From contig NZ_CP115483.1 of assembly GCF_027627455.1 (NCBI RefSeq), forward strand, positions 3,782,001 through 3,846,000: 64,000 bases of DNA. Reading direction: 5' to 3'. The notes below the pieces were generated by a model. The model made no database searches. It was not told the origin of the DNA and worked only from the letters and a program-made list of their open reading frames with translations. This stretch comes from Sphingobacterium sp. SYP-B4668. GTDB taxonomy: Bacteria; Bacteroidota; Bacteroidia; Sphingobacteriales; Sphingobacteriaceae. This document shows, one piece after another, positions 53,579-63,467 of the stretch. A program made the translations under genes and the position numbers. The stretch's first letter is position 1. Each line of letters begins with the position of its first letter.

Positions 53579-56500
53579 TTAAAATGAAACATTTATGCCG
53601 GCAGTAATGGAGAATGGAATCGGGTATCCCGAATTCGGAGTTTCTGGATCTACACCCGTATATTTATTATTTCCCCAATTTTTCTTAAAGGCGAGTAGAT
53701 TTTCGCCCAATACGTAGAATCGCACTCCTTGGCTTTTTATCCGTTGTAGGGCCTGAGGTGACAAGCTGTATCCCAGTTCCAGTGTCCTCAACTTAAAATA
53801 CGAAGCACTCTCGACCACATAGCTTGAAAAGCGTTTCTCATTGTTCAGGTCATTAAACGATAAGGCTGGAATATCCGATTGCGGATTTTGGGGCGACCAT
53901 GCGTCCAACACCCGTGTGCCATAGTTTTCCCCGCCAAAGAAGCTGATAAAGTCCGTATAGCCCTTGGCAGAGTTGTTGACTAGTCCTCCATATACGCCAT
54001 TCCAGAACATACCGAAGTCCCATTGCTTGTATCCAATCGAAAAGTTGATACCGTAGATAAAATCAGGATCTGCGATTCCCAACCAGGTCCGATCTTCATC
54101 CCCTATCCGACCATCTTGGTTGATATCCTTGTACCGAATACGTCCTAACCCCTTCCCCACCTGTTCGGCATGGCTATCCACCTCTTCAGAGGTCCTGAAA
54201 AGACCATCTGCGACATAGCCAAACATAGAGTTGAGTGGTCTATTGAGAATGGTTTGGTCTACACCATTTCCAGGATAAGAGTTGATGACATCTTCGGGCA
54301 GTTTGACGATTTTATTACGGTAGCCGGCCATATTTCCCGTAATGGAGTATTTCCAATCGTTATGAGATGAACGATAAGAAAGTAGGAGTTCATAGCCTTT
54401 ATTGGACATGCTCGCGCCATTCACCCATCTATTTCCCCCTTCACCCAGTGTCGCTATAAAGGGTGGAGATATGAGAATATCTTCTGTTTTCTTTTGAAAA
54501 TAATCAAATGAACCTGTCAATTTTTGATTAAAAAAACCGAAATCAACCCCAATATTGTGTTGCATGGCCGACTCCCAGCGAAGATTGGGATTGGGTTGTT
54601 GTATACGTCTATATCCTGAAGGCAATACGCCCGTACCCGCTCCATTGATGTCGTAAGCCGTTCCATTGTCTGGATCCCAAGTAGGGTTGGTAGCATAGCT
54701 GGCCTGATACATTCCGAATGAGGCAAAATCCCCGATTTCCTGATTACCCACTTTCCCCCATCCATAGCGGATTTTTAAATCCGAGAGCACTTCTACCGAT
54801 TTAAGAAAATCCTCTTGACTCACACGCCACCCTGCCGACAGGGCTGGAAACCAACCAAATTGGTTATTGGCCCCAAATCGTGACGAGCCGTCGTATCGTG
54901 CCGTAGCAGAAAGCAAGTACTTGTCATCAAAGTTGTAGTTTACTTTACCAAAGTAAGAAAGCAAGCGATAGACCGTACCACTGCCGCTATTGGTCTGAAT
55001 ACCTTCTCCCGCATCCAAGTACATATAATCGGGGTCTTCAGACGCAAACTTACGACGTCCGGCTTGTAGGTTTTCAGCATAATAATCGATTATTTCCTGA
55101 CCTGCCAAGAAGTCAAAATGATGCTTGTCCTGCACATCCAATTTATAGGTAAGGGTATTGTTCCAGACATAGTTGCCCCATCTGTTGTTCACGTTGCTCA
55201 AACTAGCGGTATTTTCAGACATGAATCCAGACACATAGGTTTTCTGCATATTTCGGTCCCACAAAAAGGAATAGTCCATCCCCAGCATCGATCTGAATTT
55301 CAAGTTTTCCAATAGTTTCACTTCCATGAACATGTCCCCGAATAGGCGCAACATGTTCCGTCTATTTTGCGCATTGTCAGCAATAAGCCTAACTGGATTC
55401 TGTCTATCGCTCATCCCGGCTACCGGCCCACCCCAACCGATACCATCTATCGTATGTACAGGCACTATAGGTTGTATATTACGTGTTCGGTCCAGCACAT
55501 TTCCCAGTACATCCTGCTGTATCTTGGTAATGGAGAGATTTTCACCAATCTTCACACGGTCGTTAAGCAGACTAAAGTCCGTGTTCAAACGGCCCGAGAG
55601 GCGTTCAAAATAGGTTCCCCGTACCGTTCCTTGATTATCGAAATAATCCACTGCAAATAGTGCACGGCTCTTATTATTACCGGTCATTATGCTCAGGTTA
55701 TAATTTTGGACCAAAGCCGTTTGCCCCACCTCTTCTACCCAATCTGTATTTGCTGCGCGCATGGTCTTGGCATCATCAATGTATTCGGGCAGGATGATTT
55801 CATCCAACCGCCAAGTGCCATCACCGTTCTGTGCATCCCTAAATCTGTATACTCCGAAATTGGGATCCGTACCGTCATTACGCGCAGCTCGCCACTGCAC
55901 GTACCCTCGCTGCTGTGTATCCAACCAATCCAGTGATTTTGAATAGTTTTTGATACCCGTAGACACCCGCGCATCTACCCGAGTACCACCCTTTTCTCCT
56001 TTTTTGGTCGTGATAATGATTACCCCATTGGCGGCCCGAGACCCGTAAATACTTGAAGATGATGCATCTTTCAATATTTGGATCGACTCAATATCCAGTC
56101 CTGATATTTCGTTCATAGATTTGGTACTCGGCATACCATCTATGATATAGAGGGGGCTGTTGTTACCCAGTGTCCCAATCCCTCGGATCAGGACATTGGC
56201 CGATCCATCAGGTGAGCCATTCGTCGTAATAAATGCTCCAGGCACTCTTCCCTGCAAGCTTTTCATCACATTCCCCGTCAGTGGCGCATTAATCTCATCC
56301 ATCTTGACCACAGCTACAGCTCCCGTAAGATCAGCTTTGCGCTGGGTCTGATAGCCTGTCACGACAACTTCTTCCAGTTCTTCCCCCTCGGCCATCGTCA
56401 CAACCACATTATGTTGATCGCCGACCGTCAAGAAGGTCGTCTTCTTCCCCACACGCGTGAAGCGTACCTGCGCCCCTTTAACAGCATTGATTTTAAAATT

Positions 56501-56671
56501 TCCACTTTCATCGCTGGCCGTCACATTTTGTGTCCCCATTACGGTGACTGTCACATCGGATAGCGGAAGTCCGTTCATATCTGAAATTTTTCCAGACAAC
56601 GGAATGTCCTGAGCATACACGATTGTAAACATGCATGCCAAGAACAATAGTGTTAAGACTATTCCTCTCAT
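53579..56671 (-). CDS. SusC-family TonB-dependent transporter (fructan locus)
   Basis: A 1030-residue transporter: signal peptide (VYAQ), carboxypeptidase-regulatory-like domain (GKISDMNGLPLSDVTVTVMGTQ), EEVVVTGYQTQRKADLTGAV, plug motifs PLYIIDGMPS and ANGVIIITTKKG, and a barrel ending AGINVSF. It follows the fructokinase gene by 68 bp and precedes susD. The operon partners (two GH32, fructokinase, sugar porter) make fructan oligosaccharides the likely cargo. Confidence 0.96.
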   Translation of the reverse strand: MRGIVLTLLFLACMFTIVYAQDIPLSGKISDMNGLPLSDVTVTVMGTQNVTASDESGNFKINAVKGAQVRFTRVGKKTTFLTVGDQHNVVVTMAEGEELEEVVVTGYQTQRKADLTGAVAVVKMDEINAPLTGNVMKSLQGRVPGAFITTNGSPDGSANVLIRGIGTLGNNSPLYIIDGMPSTKSMNEISGLDIESIQILKDASSSSIYGSRAANGVIIITTKKGEKGGTRVDARVSTGIKNYSKSLDWLDTQQRGYVQWRAARNDGTDPNFGVYRFRDAQNGDGTWRLDEIILPEYIDDAKTMRAANTDWVEEVGQTALVQNYNLSIMTGNNKSRALFAVDYFDNQGTVRGTYFERLSGRLNTDFSLLNDRVKIGENLSITKIQQDVLGNVLDRTRNIQPIVPVHTIDGIGWGGPVAGMSDRQNPVRLIADNAQNRRNMLRLFGDMFMEVKLLENLKFRSMLGMDYSFLWDRNMQKTYVSGFMSENTASLSNVNNRWGNYVWNNTLTYKLDVQDKHHFDFLAGQEIIDYYAENLQAGRRKFASEDPDYMYLDAGEGIQTNSGSGTVYRLLSYFGKVNYNFDDKYLLSATARYDGSSRFGANNQFGWFPALSAGWRVSQEDFLKSVEVLSDLKIRYGWGKVGNQEIGDFASFGMYQASYATNPTWDPDNGTAYDINGAGTGVLPSGYRRIQQPNPNLRWESAMQHNIGVDFGFFNQKLTGSFDYFQKKTEDILISPPFIATLGEGGNRWVNGASMSNKGYELLLSYRSSHNDWKYSITGNMAGYRNKIVKLPEDVINSYPGNGVDQTILNRPLNSMFGYVADGLFRTSEEVDSHAEQVGKGLGRIRYKDINQDGRIGDEDRTWLGIADPDFIYGINFSIGYKQWDFGMFWNGVYGGLVNNSAKGYTDFISFFGGENYGTRVLDAWSPQNPQSDIPALSFNDLNNEKRFSSYVVESASYFKLRTLELGYSLSPQALQRIKSQGVRFYVLGENLLAFKKNWGNNKYTGVDPETPNSGYPIPFSITAGINVSF

Positions 56672-56739
56672 AGTTTAGTAAATTTTGTTTGTTTATAATT
56701 TATAGTTGATTAAGATGTTGCGTTGGTTAGGCTGCTTAT

Positions 56740-57690
56740 CTAGCCTGAATCAACCTCCCCTCTCCCCAAGTAATGTATCCATTCAAACCGATTGATTGTG
56801 CTGGCATCATAGCTCGGACATGCGCCTGTACTCTGTGTCACAAAGGCACTCAATGTGGCTGCAAACCCCATTATCTCTTCCATACTGATATCCACACTAT
56901 TACGCATCCTGTTAGACAAAAAAGCCGCCAAAAAAGAATCTCCACTCCCAATGGTATCTTTCACTTCTACTGGATAAGCCGGAAAATGATAGCTTATTGC
57001 TGCACGTCTAGCATGATAGATAGCCCCTGCAGCTCCATAAGTTACAATGGCCTCATCTATCCCATACCGCTGCATTATCTCTTCCACAAACTGTCCATCA
57101 TTATCACCCTTGGGTAGATCCAGCCACTGGGCAATCATTCCAAGCTCCTCCCTATTCATCTTCACCAAATCGGCGTAGCCTAATAGTTCAAGCACACGTG
57201 CTTTCGTATAAAAGGGGGCGCGTAAGTTTACATCCAAGACTTTATATGGAGCTACCCGTAAGAGATGCTTCAACGTATTATATGAAATTTCGTGTCGAGA
57301 AGAAAGGCTGCCAAAAACGAGGAAATCTGCCTGTTGAATAGCATCTAGATTAGCCTCGTGCAATTGAATATAATCCCAAGCGACTGGGTATACTATTTCA
57401 TACGTCACCTCTTTATGTGCATCAATGTGTACTTCTACCGTAGATGTTGCATGCGCTTTATCCACCTGAAAGAGCTGGGTAGGTACTCCCAGTGCTTCGC
57501 ATAGTGCAATCAGCTCATCGCCATCTTTATCTTTTCCCACCCGCGTAAGCATCTGTGTCTCCACACCCAACATATTGAGGTGATAGGCTACATTCAAGGG
57601 TGCACCACCAAGTTTTTTGCCTGTTGGCAGGTTGTCCCACAACACCTCCCCAAAACAGACTCCTTTGATTGCCAATTGTTCGTTTTTCAT
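56740..57690 (-). CDS. PfkB-family fructokinase
   Basis: About 316 residues from the ATG at 57690, two bases after the transporter stop; the frame also allows a TTG at 57696, less likely because it would overlap. The PfkB fold is seen in GEVLWDNLPTGKKLGGAPLNVAYHLNMLG (sugar binding) and VKDTIGSGDSFLAAFLS (catalytic Asp and anion hole). It should phosphorylate cytoplasmic fructose with ATP. Placement between the sugar porter and susC supports fructose as substrate. Confidence 0.93.
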   Translation of the reverse strand: MKNEQLAIKGVCFGEVLWDNLPTGKKLGGAPLNVAYHLNMLGVETQMLTRVGKDKDGDELIALCEALGVPTQLFQVDKAHATSTVEVHIDAHKEVTYEIVYPVAWDYIQLHEANLDAIQQADFLVFGSLSSRHEISYNTLKHLLRVAPYKVLDVNLRAPFYTKARVLELLGYADLVKMNREELGMIAQWLDLPKGDNDGQFVEEIMQRYGIDEAIVTYGAAGAIYHARRAAISYHFPAYPVEVKDTIGSGDSFLAAFLSNRMRNSVDISMEEIMGFAATLSAFVTQSTGACPSYDASTINRFEWIHYLGRGEVDSG

Positions 57691-57692
57691 AC

Positions 57693-59027
57693 TCAATGCA
57701 AATTAATGGTTTGATCCATATTCTCTAAGGATGTACCTTTGGTCTCAGGCATCATTCGGAGTACAAATACGAGCTGTAAAACCATAAAACCTGCAAATAT
57801 CAAAAAGGTATATCCGCCGCCCAAGAATTCGGTTAGTGCCGGAAAACAAAATGTAATCACAGCTGCCATCACCCAATGGGTAAGGCTCCCAATTGTCTGT
57901 CCCTTGGCCCGAACTTCATTCGGAAATATCTCGGAGATAAAGACCCAGATAACCGCTCCCTGCGAAAAGGCAAAGAATGCGATATACAGCATCAGATAGA
58001 AAGTAATAGAAAGCCCTTCGGTATGTCCTGAGAAAAAAGCAAATGACACCAGTCCTAATGCTACGATAAGTCCTATTGACCCCACCAACATCAACTTTCG
58101 ACGACCTATACGATCGATGAAATTTATAGCTAATAAGGTGAAGATAAAGTTGACTAAGCCTATTCCTACTGTAGAGAGGAGAGAGCTTTGCGCTCCCAAA
58201 CCGGCCATTTCGAATACACGTGGAGCGTAATATATAATAGCATTGATCCCCGATACCTGATTGAACACAGCAAACAAGATGGCCAATAGCAACGGCGTCC
58301 GATATTGCTTTGAAAATAAAGGCGCAGCCTGTTGTCCCGAAGGTTGATTAACATGGCGGCTTTCTAGAATACGTTGGACCTCTTCTTCATAATTGTCCGC
58401 ATTAATCTTTTTCATGGTCGCCTCAGCTTCTTCGCGCCTGTCACGATGTAACAATAACCATCTCGGACTCTCGGGAATGAAAAATATCAAGACAAAGAAT
58501 AGCGCAGCAGGAAAAGCCTGTACCCCCAGCATCCACCTCCAAGATTCTTCACCCCACTGACCTATCAAATAATTGGACAAGTAGGCTATTAGAATCCCGA
58601 ACACTACATTGAATTGAAACAACCCGACCAACTTGCCCCTAGACTTGGCAGGTGATATCTCTGTAATGTATATGGGCGCCGTTACTGAAGATACCCCGAC
58701 CCCAATCCCACCCAAGAAGCGAAATATCATGAATAGTGGCCAATCTTGGGCTATCGCCGTACCAATAGCAGAGAAGAAATAAAGGAGCGCAACGACAAAG
58801 AGGGTATTTTTTCGTCCAAATCTATCGGAAGGCAAAGCTCCTAAAGCAGCGCCCACTACTGTACCAATCAAAGCAATGGCCATCGTGAGCCCATGCTCAA
58901 ATTCGGTTAAATTCCAAAATACCTGCACTGCTTTCTCTGCGCCGGAAATTACCGCTGTATCAAACCCAAATAAAAAACCTCCCAAGGCCACTACAAATGA
59001 CCAGGCCAACACCATGTTTTTGTTCAT
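57693..59027 (-). CDS. Sugar-porter-family MFS transporter, probable fructose importer
   Basis: A 444-residue, 12-helix MFS protein of the sugar porter family. It has GGFLFGFDTAVISGAEKAV in helix 1, DRFGRKNTL and DRIGRRKLM in the two cytoplasmic loops, PESPRWLLLHRDRREEA after helix 6, QVSGINAIIYYAPRVFE in helix 7 and PETKG near the end. It is the first gene of the fructan operon. A minus-strand -7-like TAGATTTG (59058-59051) and an inverted repeat (59094-59113) lie upstream. Fructose transport is inferred from the operon. Confidence 0.92.
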   Translation of the reverse strand: MNKNMVLAWSFVVALGGFLFGFDTAVISGAEKAVQVFWNLTEFEHGLTMAIALIGTVVGAALGALPSDRFGRKNTLFVVALLYFFSAIGTAIAQDWPLFMIFRFLGGIGVGVSSVTAPIYITEISPAKSRGKLVGLFQFNVVFGILIAYLSNYLIGQWGEESWRWMLGVQAFPAALFFVLIFFIPESPRWLLLHRDRREEAEATMKKINADNYEEEVQRILESRHVNQPSGQQAAPLFSKQYRTPLLLAILFAVFNQVSGINAIIYYAPRVFEMAGLGAQSSLLSTVGIGLVNFIFTLLAINFIDRIGRRKLMLVGSIGLIVALGLVSFAFFSGHTEGLSITFYLMLYIAFFAFSQGAVIWVFISEIFPNEVRAKGQTIGSLTHWVMAAVITFCFPALTEFLGGGYTFLIFAGFMVLQLVFVLRMMPETKGTSLENMDQTINLH

Positions 59028-59322
59028 ATCACTTTATAATTGATTAGAAGCAAATCTAGATGCTCGATAGGCTCTGGGATATATAAATCCACGACAAATT
59101 GAATAAAATTTGTTACACAGTGAATAATAAATTCAAACACCTAAATATCAATTAATTACAACAACAATGGAAATATAGATTCGTGATTATTGAACAGAAA
59201 ATTTCACTTCTGATTCATTCCGACACGCCAATTAAACAATGTACTTTTTACACTAAGTATTTACGATAGAGTGTCAAAAAACAAAAACATGTATATTGCC
59301 TTACGTTTAGCACAAATCAGTC
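59028..59322. other. Divergent regulatory region between the fructan operon and its regulator
   Basis: 295 bp. On the operon side: -7-like TAGATTTG (minus, 59058-59051) with no -33, and an inverted repeat farther up. No clear consensus promoter is found on the regulator side. No gene is supported. Confidence 0.6.
59094..59113. promoter_or_regulatory. Inverted repeat ACAAATT-N6-AATTTGT, possible activator site
   Basis: Perfect 7-bp arms at 59094-59100 and 59107-59113. Its centre lies about 58 bp upstream of the transcription start predicted from the -7 at 59058-59051. A promoter with a -7, no -33 and an upstream site fits activation by the adjacent AraC-type hybrid regulator. The assignment is inferred; AraC-type proteins often use direct rather than inverted repeats. 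Confidence 0.35.
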
Positions 59323-62076
59323 ATGCCTAGAAGTCTAATATCACTTTTCATTCTGTCGATGTTGTTATGCATTTCCTGCCATCAGCAAGAGACCAAAGGA
59401 AAGTATACCATTGCATTCTCCCAATGTATTGGGACTGATGCTTGGCGCCAAACCATGTTACAGGAAATGAAGCGTGAACTTAGTTTTCATCCCGAAGTGA
59501 CATTTCTGTATGCCGATGCACAAGGCAACAGCCAGCAACAGATAAAACAAATAGCGTCTTTCTTAAAGCAAGATATAGACCTGCTGATTGTATCTCCCAA
59601 TGAGGCCGATCCACTCACCCCTATTGTCAATTCCACTTATCAGCAGAATATTCCGGTCATCGTCACCGATCGCAAGACTTCCTCCCATCTATATAATGCC
59701 TATGTAGGTGCAGATAATGTAGCTATTGGCAATCTGGCAGGTAAATATATCGGCAATATGCTCAATGGTAAAGGTAACATTGCTCTAATCACCGGCCTAA
59801 AAGGTACTTCAGCCTCTATGGAAAGGGAAAAAGGATTGCGAGAATCCCTACGTGATTATCCGTTGATACAAATCGGTACCGTTTTAGAAGGGCAATGGGA
59901 AAGAGCAAAAGCCCGCAACACAGCACAAGCACATATCGACGAATTGGAAAGCAGTGACCTTATTTTTGCCTTCAACGATCAAATGGCTTTGGGCGTACGC
60001 GAGAGTTTACTGCAACAAAATAAAGCTGTCAACAAAATCATTATTGGCGTGGATGCACTCCCTGGTCCAGCTAATGGATTGGAACAAATTACCAAAGGAC
60101 ATCTCCAAGCTTCTATGCTCTATCCTACAGGCGGGGCCGAAGCGATACGGACAGCTATGGCCATCCTTCAAAAAAAATCCTACCAACGAGACAATCTGTT
60201 GGGAACACTGGTCATTGATAGCAGCAATGCCAATCTGATGGCATTACAATCCAAGAAAATCGAACTGCAACAGGCTGATATTGACCGGCAGCAAGTCTTG
60301 ATGAGTGAACAGAGTAAAATTTACAACGACCAAAAGGCCATCCTCAATGTATTGATCGTCAGTCTGGTGATGGCTGTTGTATTTGGTGGAATATCCATCA
60401 TCGTCATCAAGAGCAATTGGAACAAAAATAAGCACCTAGAAATCCAAAATAGAGAAATCCTACAACAGCAACAGCAGCTCATTGAAATGAGCGAACAGGT
60501 CAAAGAGGCCTCTGAAGCGCGCAGCAATTTTTTCACGAATGTATCACACGAGTTCAAGACTCCGCTGACGTTGATTCTTGCTCCGGTCGACGAGCTCCTT
60601 AAAGAAAAAGGAATATCAAACGACAGTAAAGAACAGCTTCAACGTATCCGACGGAGTGCCCATAAATTACTCCAGCTTGTCAATGAACTAATTGATATCC
60701 ACAAGATATCCAAGTCCAAGATTACATTACAGGCCGCTCCGGTACAAGTAGATCATTTTATGCATCAAGTGATTACCACGTTCAAACCCCTTTCCACTCG
60801 CCATCGGATATCACTATCCTATAGCAACAGGGCGCAAGTCAAGGAACTCTGGTTTGACGAATATCTACTCGAGCAGGTGATGTCAAATCTACTTTCTAAT
60901 GCCTTTAAATTTACAGAGAAGAACGGTAAAATCGAAGTCATTCTTGAACGTAACACCTTTGGAGACCATGTGTATTTACGTGTAATAGACAATGGCCGAG
61001 GAATCAGCGCAGAGCATCTAGACCATGTATTCGACCCGTTTTATCAAGGCGGGTATAGTCCTGAAGGCTCGGGCATAGGACTCTCTTACGTTCAAGAAAT
61101 CATCAACCTCCACCATGGCCAGATTACCGTCAGCAGCAAGCTCGGTGAGGGCTCCTGCTTTACCGTACGCCTACCTATAGGTCACGTCCATCTCAAAGAC
61201 ACCGAGCGTCGGCAATCAGTTATTCCCGTGGTACCAATCAGCAATCCAGCTTTACTGAGCAACGATTATAGTCCCAAAATCGTAGAAGACGAAATCAGTT
61301 TCACTTCTATCAAGCTACCGAGCATACTTCTTATCGACGATCATGCCGACATCCGGATATTCTTAAAAGAACTCCTAAAGCAGGAGTATAATATTTATAC
61401 CGCCGATAGCTATGATCGCGCCGTACAGATAGCTACTAGCAAACTTCCGGATTTGATTGTGTGTGACGTGATGTTGCCCGACAAAAGTGGCATCGATGTA
61501 TTGAAACGCCTTAAATTTGATGCACAGACCTCACATATCCCCATCATACTCCTTACAGCCATCGATTCCGACGAGGGCAAGATAGCAGGGCTCAAAGCCA
61601 TGGCGGATGCCTATTTAACAAAGCCATTCAATGCCGACCATCTAAAGGCCGTAATTGAAAACTTGCTCTATCTTCGCCGCGAGTTAAAAGAACGATACAT
61701 CAGTGAAATCGAACCTATGGACGAGCTTACCGACCGCAGCTATTCAGATCAGGACAAGCGATTCCTCAACAGCCTTTCCGCAGTGGTAGAGACTCGCCTA
61801 TCCGATGCGAAATTAAGCGTGGAAGACATCAGCACCGAGCTTAATATGTCTCGCGTACAACTGTACCGAAAAGTGAAGGCCCTCCTTCAATGTAGTGTCA
61901 ACGAGTACCTGTTACAACGAAGACTAAAGAAAGCTAAGCATCTCATCATTGAAGGTCTCAACATCAACGAAATCGCTGAAAAGGTAGGTTTTTCATCATC
62001 AGCCTATTTTACGTCAGCCTTTAAGAAACATTGTGGAATGACCCCGTCCACTTTCAAAAAGGAGAAAATTAAATAG
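59323..62076 (+). CDS. Hybrid two-component regulator with periplasmic-binding-protein sensor (fructan locus)
   Basis: 917 residues, one-protein signalling chain. An N-terminal signal is followed by a sugar-binding periplasmic-binding-protein domain (about 27-310: YTIAFSQCIGTDAWRQ, LLIVSPNEADPLTP, FAFNDQMALGVRESL), a transmembrane helix (about 341-363), and HisKA with His409 in FFTNVSHEFKTPLTLI. A HATPase, a receiver domain with Asp715 (IVCDVMLPD) and a C-terminal AraC-type HTH (about 815-917) follow. This layout, with a PBP sensor instead of a beta-propeller, is that of BT1754 of Bacteroides thetaiotaomicron, which binds fructose. It is divergent from the fructan operon and very probably activates it in response to fructose. 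Confidence 0.95.
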   Translation: MPRSLISLFILSMLLCISCHQQETKGKYTIAFSQCIGTDAWRQTMLQEMKRELSFHPEVTFLYADAQGNSQQQIKQIASFLKQDIDLLIVSPNEADPLTPIVNSTYQQNIPVIVTDRKTSSHLYNAYVGADNVAIGNLAGKYIGNMLNGKGNIALITGLKGTSASMEREKGLRESLRDYPLIQIGTVLEGQWERAKARNTAQAHIDELESSDLIFAFNDQMALGVRESLLQQNKAVNKIIIGVDALPGPANGLEQITKGHLQASMLYPTGGAEAIRTAMAILQKKSYQRDNLLGTLVIDSSNANLMALQSKKIELQQADIDRQQVLMSEQSKIYNDQKAILNVLIVSLVMAVVFGGISIIVIKSNWNKNKHLEIQNREILQQQQQLIEMSEQVKEASEARSNFFTNVSHEFKTPLTLILAPVDELLKEKGISNDSKEQLQRIRRSAHKLLQLVNELIDIHKISKSKITLQAAPVQVDHFMHQVITTFKPLSTRHRISLSYSNRAQVKELWFDEYLLEQVMSNLLSNAFKFTEKNGKIEVILERNTFGDHVYLRVIDNGRGISAEHLDHVFDPFYQGGYSPEGSGIGLSYVQEIINLHHGQITVSSKLGEGSCFTVRLPIGHVHLKDTERRQSVIPVVPISNPALLSNDYSPKIVEDEISFTSIKLPSILLIDDHADIRIFLKELLKQEYNIYTADSYDRAVQIATSKLPDLIVCDVMLPDKSGIDVLKRLKFDAQTSHIPIILLTAIDSDEGKIAGLKAMADAYLTKPFNADHLKAVIENLLYLRRELKERYISEIEPMDELTDRSYSDQDKRFLNSLSAVVETRLSDAKLSVEDISTELNMSRVQLYRKVKALLQCSVNEYLLQRRLKKAKHLIIEGLNINEIAEKVGFSSSAYFTSAFKKHCGMTPSTFKKEKIK

Positions 62077-62401
62077 TAGTGTAAATTGGGAACCAAGTAG
62101 TACGTATTTAGTATTAAGGTTATCGCATAAAACGCAATGATTAGCGTACAATCGGCAGCTTCTGAGCAGCGAGGTATACTTATCACTCCTTGTGTCGTAT
62201 TCTCTATCTTGTAAAAATACCCAAACAACTATTTCCACTACCTGCCATCCACGAACCATACCCTATTTACAGTCACTAAATGTTAAAAAAATCCCAACGT
62301 TTGCGTATTCCAATTTTAGATTTTACCTTGATACTTTGATTCGCTTCGGAAAGAGCGAATCCTAGAGGGGGACAGCGTTTAAATTCAAACAACTTGAAAT
62401 A
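62077..62401. other. 325-bp intergenic region with a leader hairpin
   Basis: No gene is supported. It carries an 8-bp perfect hairpin GATTCGCT/AGCGAATC (62338-62345 and 62354-62361) 40 bp before the next start codon. No T run follows, so it is more likely a leader structure than a terminator. Short minus-strand frames here are not convincing. Confidence 0.5.
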
Positions 62402-63265
62402 ATGTACAGGCCAATAGTCTTTATAGTATGTTTAATTACGAGTGTATGTTTATTCAACTCTTGTATTTCTAGATTAAGTAGACCGGCAATTACGGGGTAT
62501 ATTTATGATTACGACAATAAGCCTGTCGCCAACTGTCGCGTGGGAGAAACCCAAACTGATGAAAATGGCAAATTCTATTTAAAGGAAATCCGAACCAATC
62601 GTTTTCTCCTAACCGAAATATTCGCCATGGAAGCTCCCCCCATCTTTTTCACACTTGACATCGAGAAAGAAGGTTATAAAAGTTACAGCACCAACTTCTT
62701 CCACAAGTACGGAGGTGGTCGAGCCAAAGGTGCTCTTGACAACTTGGATACCGTATATATCAAACGTATCAACGAGACCATACTCCCCGAAAACTACCTT
62801 TATACAGACTGGCACTTTGCCGCCAATAAGGATTTGGATACTCTCTATGGGATTAACAAAAATTACAACATGCAAAATCCCATAACCAACACCCCCCACT
62901 TTGATTCCAAATTTCACAGTGGTATGATCTACAAATTCACAAGCTCAACAAAGCCTGACTCCGCGTGGAACCCCGAGTCATACGACCTAGAAACTACCTA
63001 TTGGGTTTCCCTCAGAGAAGATGGTCTATATGAAGGCAAAAAGACCCTAAAGTATCTAAATCCTTGGCGGCATCGAATGGAATACGATAGAACATATCGT
63101 GAGGCTTACACCATTCCGAGCGATAGCACGACAACGAAGGGGACCTTTACTTTTTTGAATAACACCATTCGTTTCGATCGTCATTTTACCAATTCCAATA
63201 CGCTTTACAGCATTGACTCCATCGATCGGGATATGATAATATTGACCAAAATCAAAGGAAGATAG
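62402..63265 (+). CDS. Lipoprotein with N-terminal carboxypeptidase-regulatory-like domain, function unknown
   Basis: A 287-residue protein. The signal ends at a lipobox-like VCLFNSC. Residues about 30-95 (ITGYIYDYDNKPVANCRVGETQTDENGKFYLKEI) match the carboxypeptidase-regulatory/CNA-B-like beta-sandwich. The rest (Tyr- and Asp-rich, YWVSLREDGLYEGKKTLKYLN, then GTFTFLNNTIRFDRHF) looks like a lipocalin-like or calycin-type beta structure, but I cannot assign it. It stands alone between the fructan regulator and another lipoprotein gene; no partner is obvious. Confidence 0.78.
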   Translation: MYRPIVFIVCLITSVCLFNSCISRLSRPAITGYIYDYDNKPVANCRVGETQTDENGKFYLKEIRTNRFLLTEIFAMEAPPIFFTLDIEKEGYKSYSTNFFHKYGGGRAKGALDNLDTVYIKRINETILPENYLYTDWHFAANKDLDTLYGINKNYNMQNPITNTPHFDSKFHSGMIYKFTSSTKPDSAWNPESYDLETTYWVSLREDGLYEGKKTLKYLNPWRHRMEYDRTYREAYTIPSDSTTTKGTFTFLNNTIRFDRHFTNSNTLYSIDSIDRDMIILTKIKGR

Positions 63266-63467
63266 TGAGGTCCTCTCGCTTTCCATTGTCTTCTTTGCGA
63301 TGAAGAGGACATGCAGTAGCGTCTTATATTTGCATTTGGCGAACTCAGTATGGTCAATGCAACATAACAAGCCCTCCTCAACATCTCCATCTCTACTATA
63401 ATTCAATAATTTGGACGTAAAGATTTTTATCTTTAATTTAGAATTCGTTAAACACAAAATGTATTTC

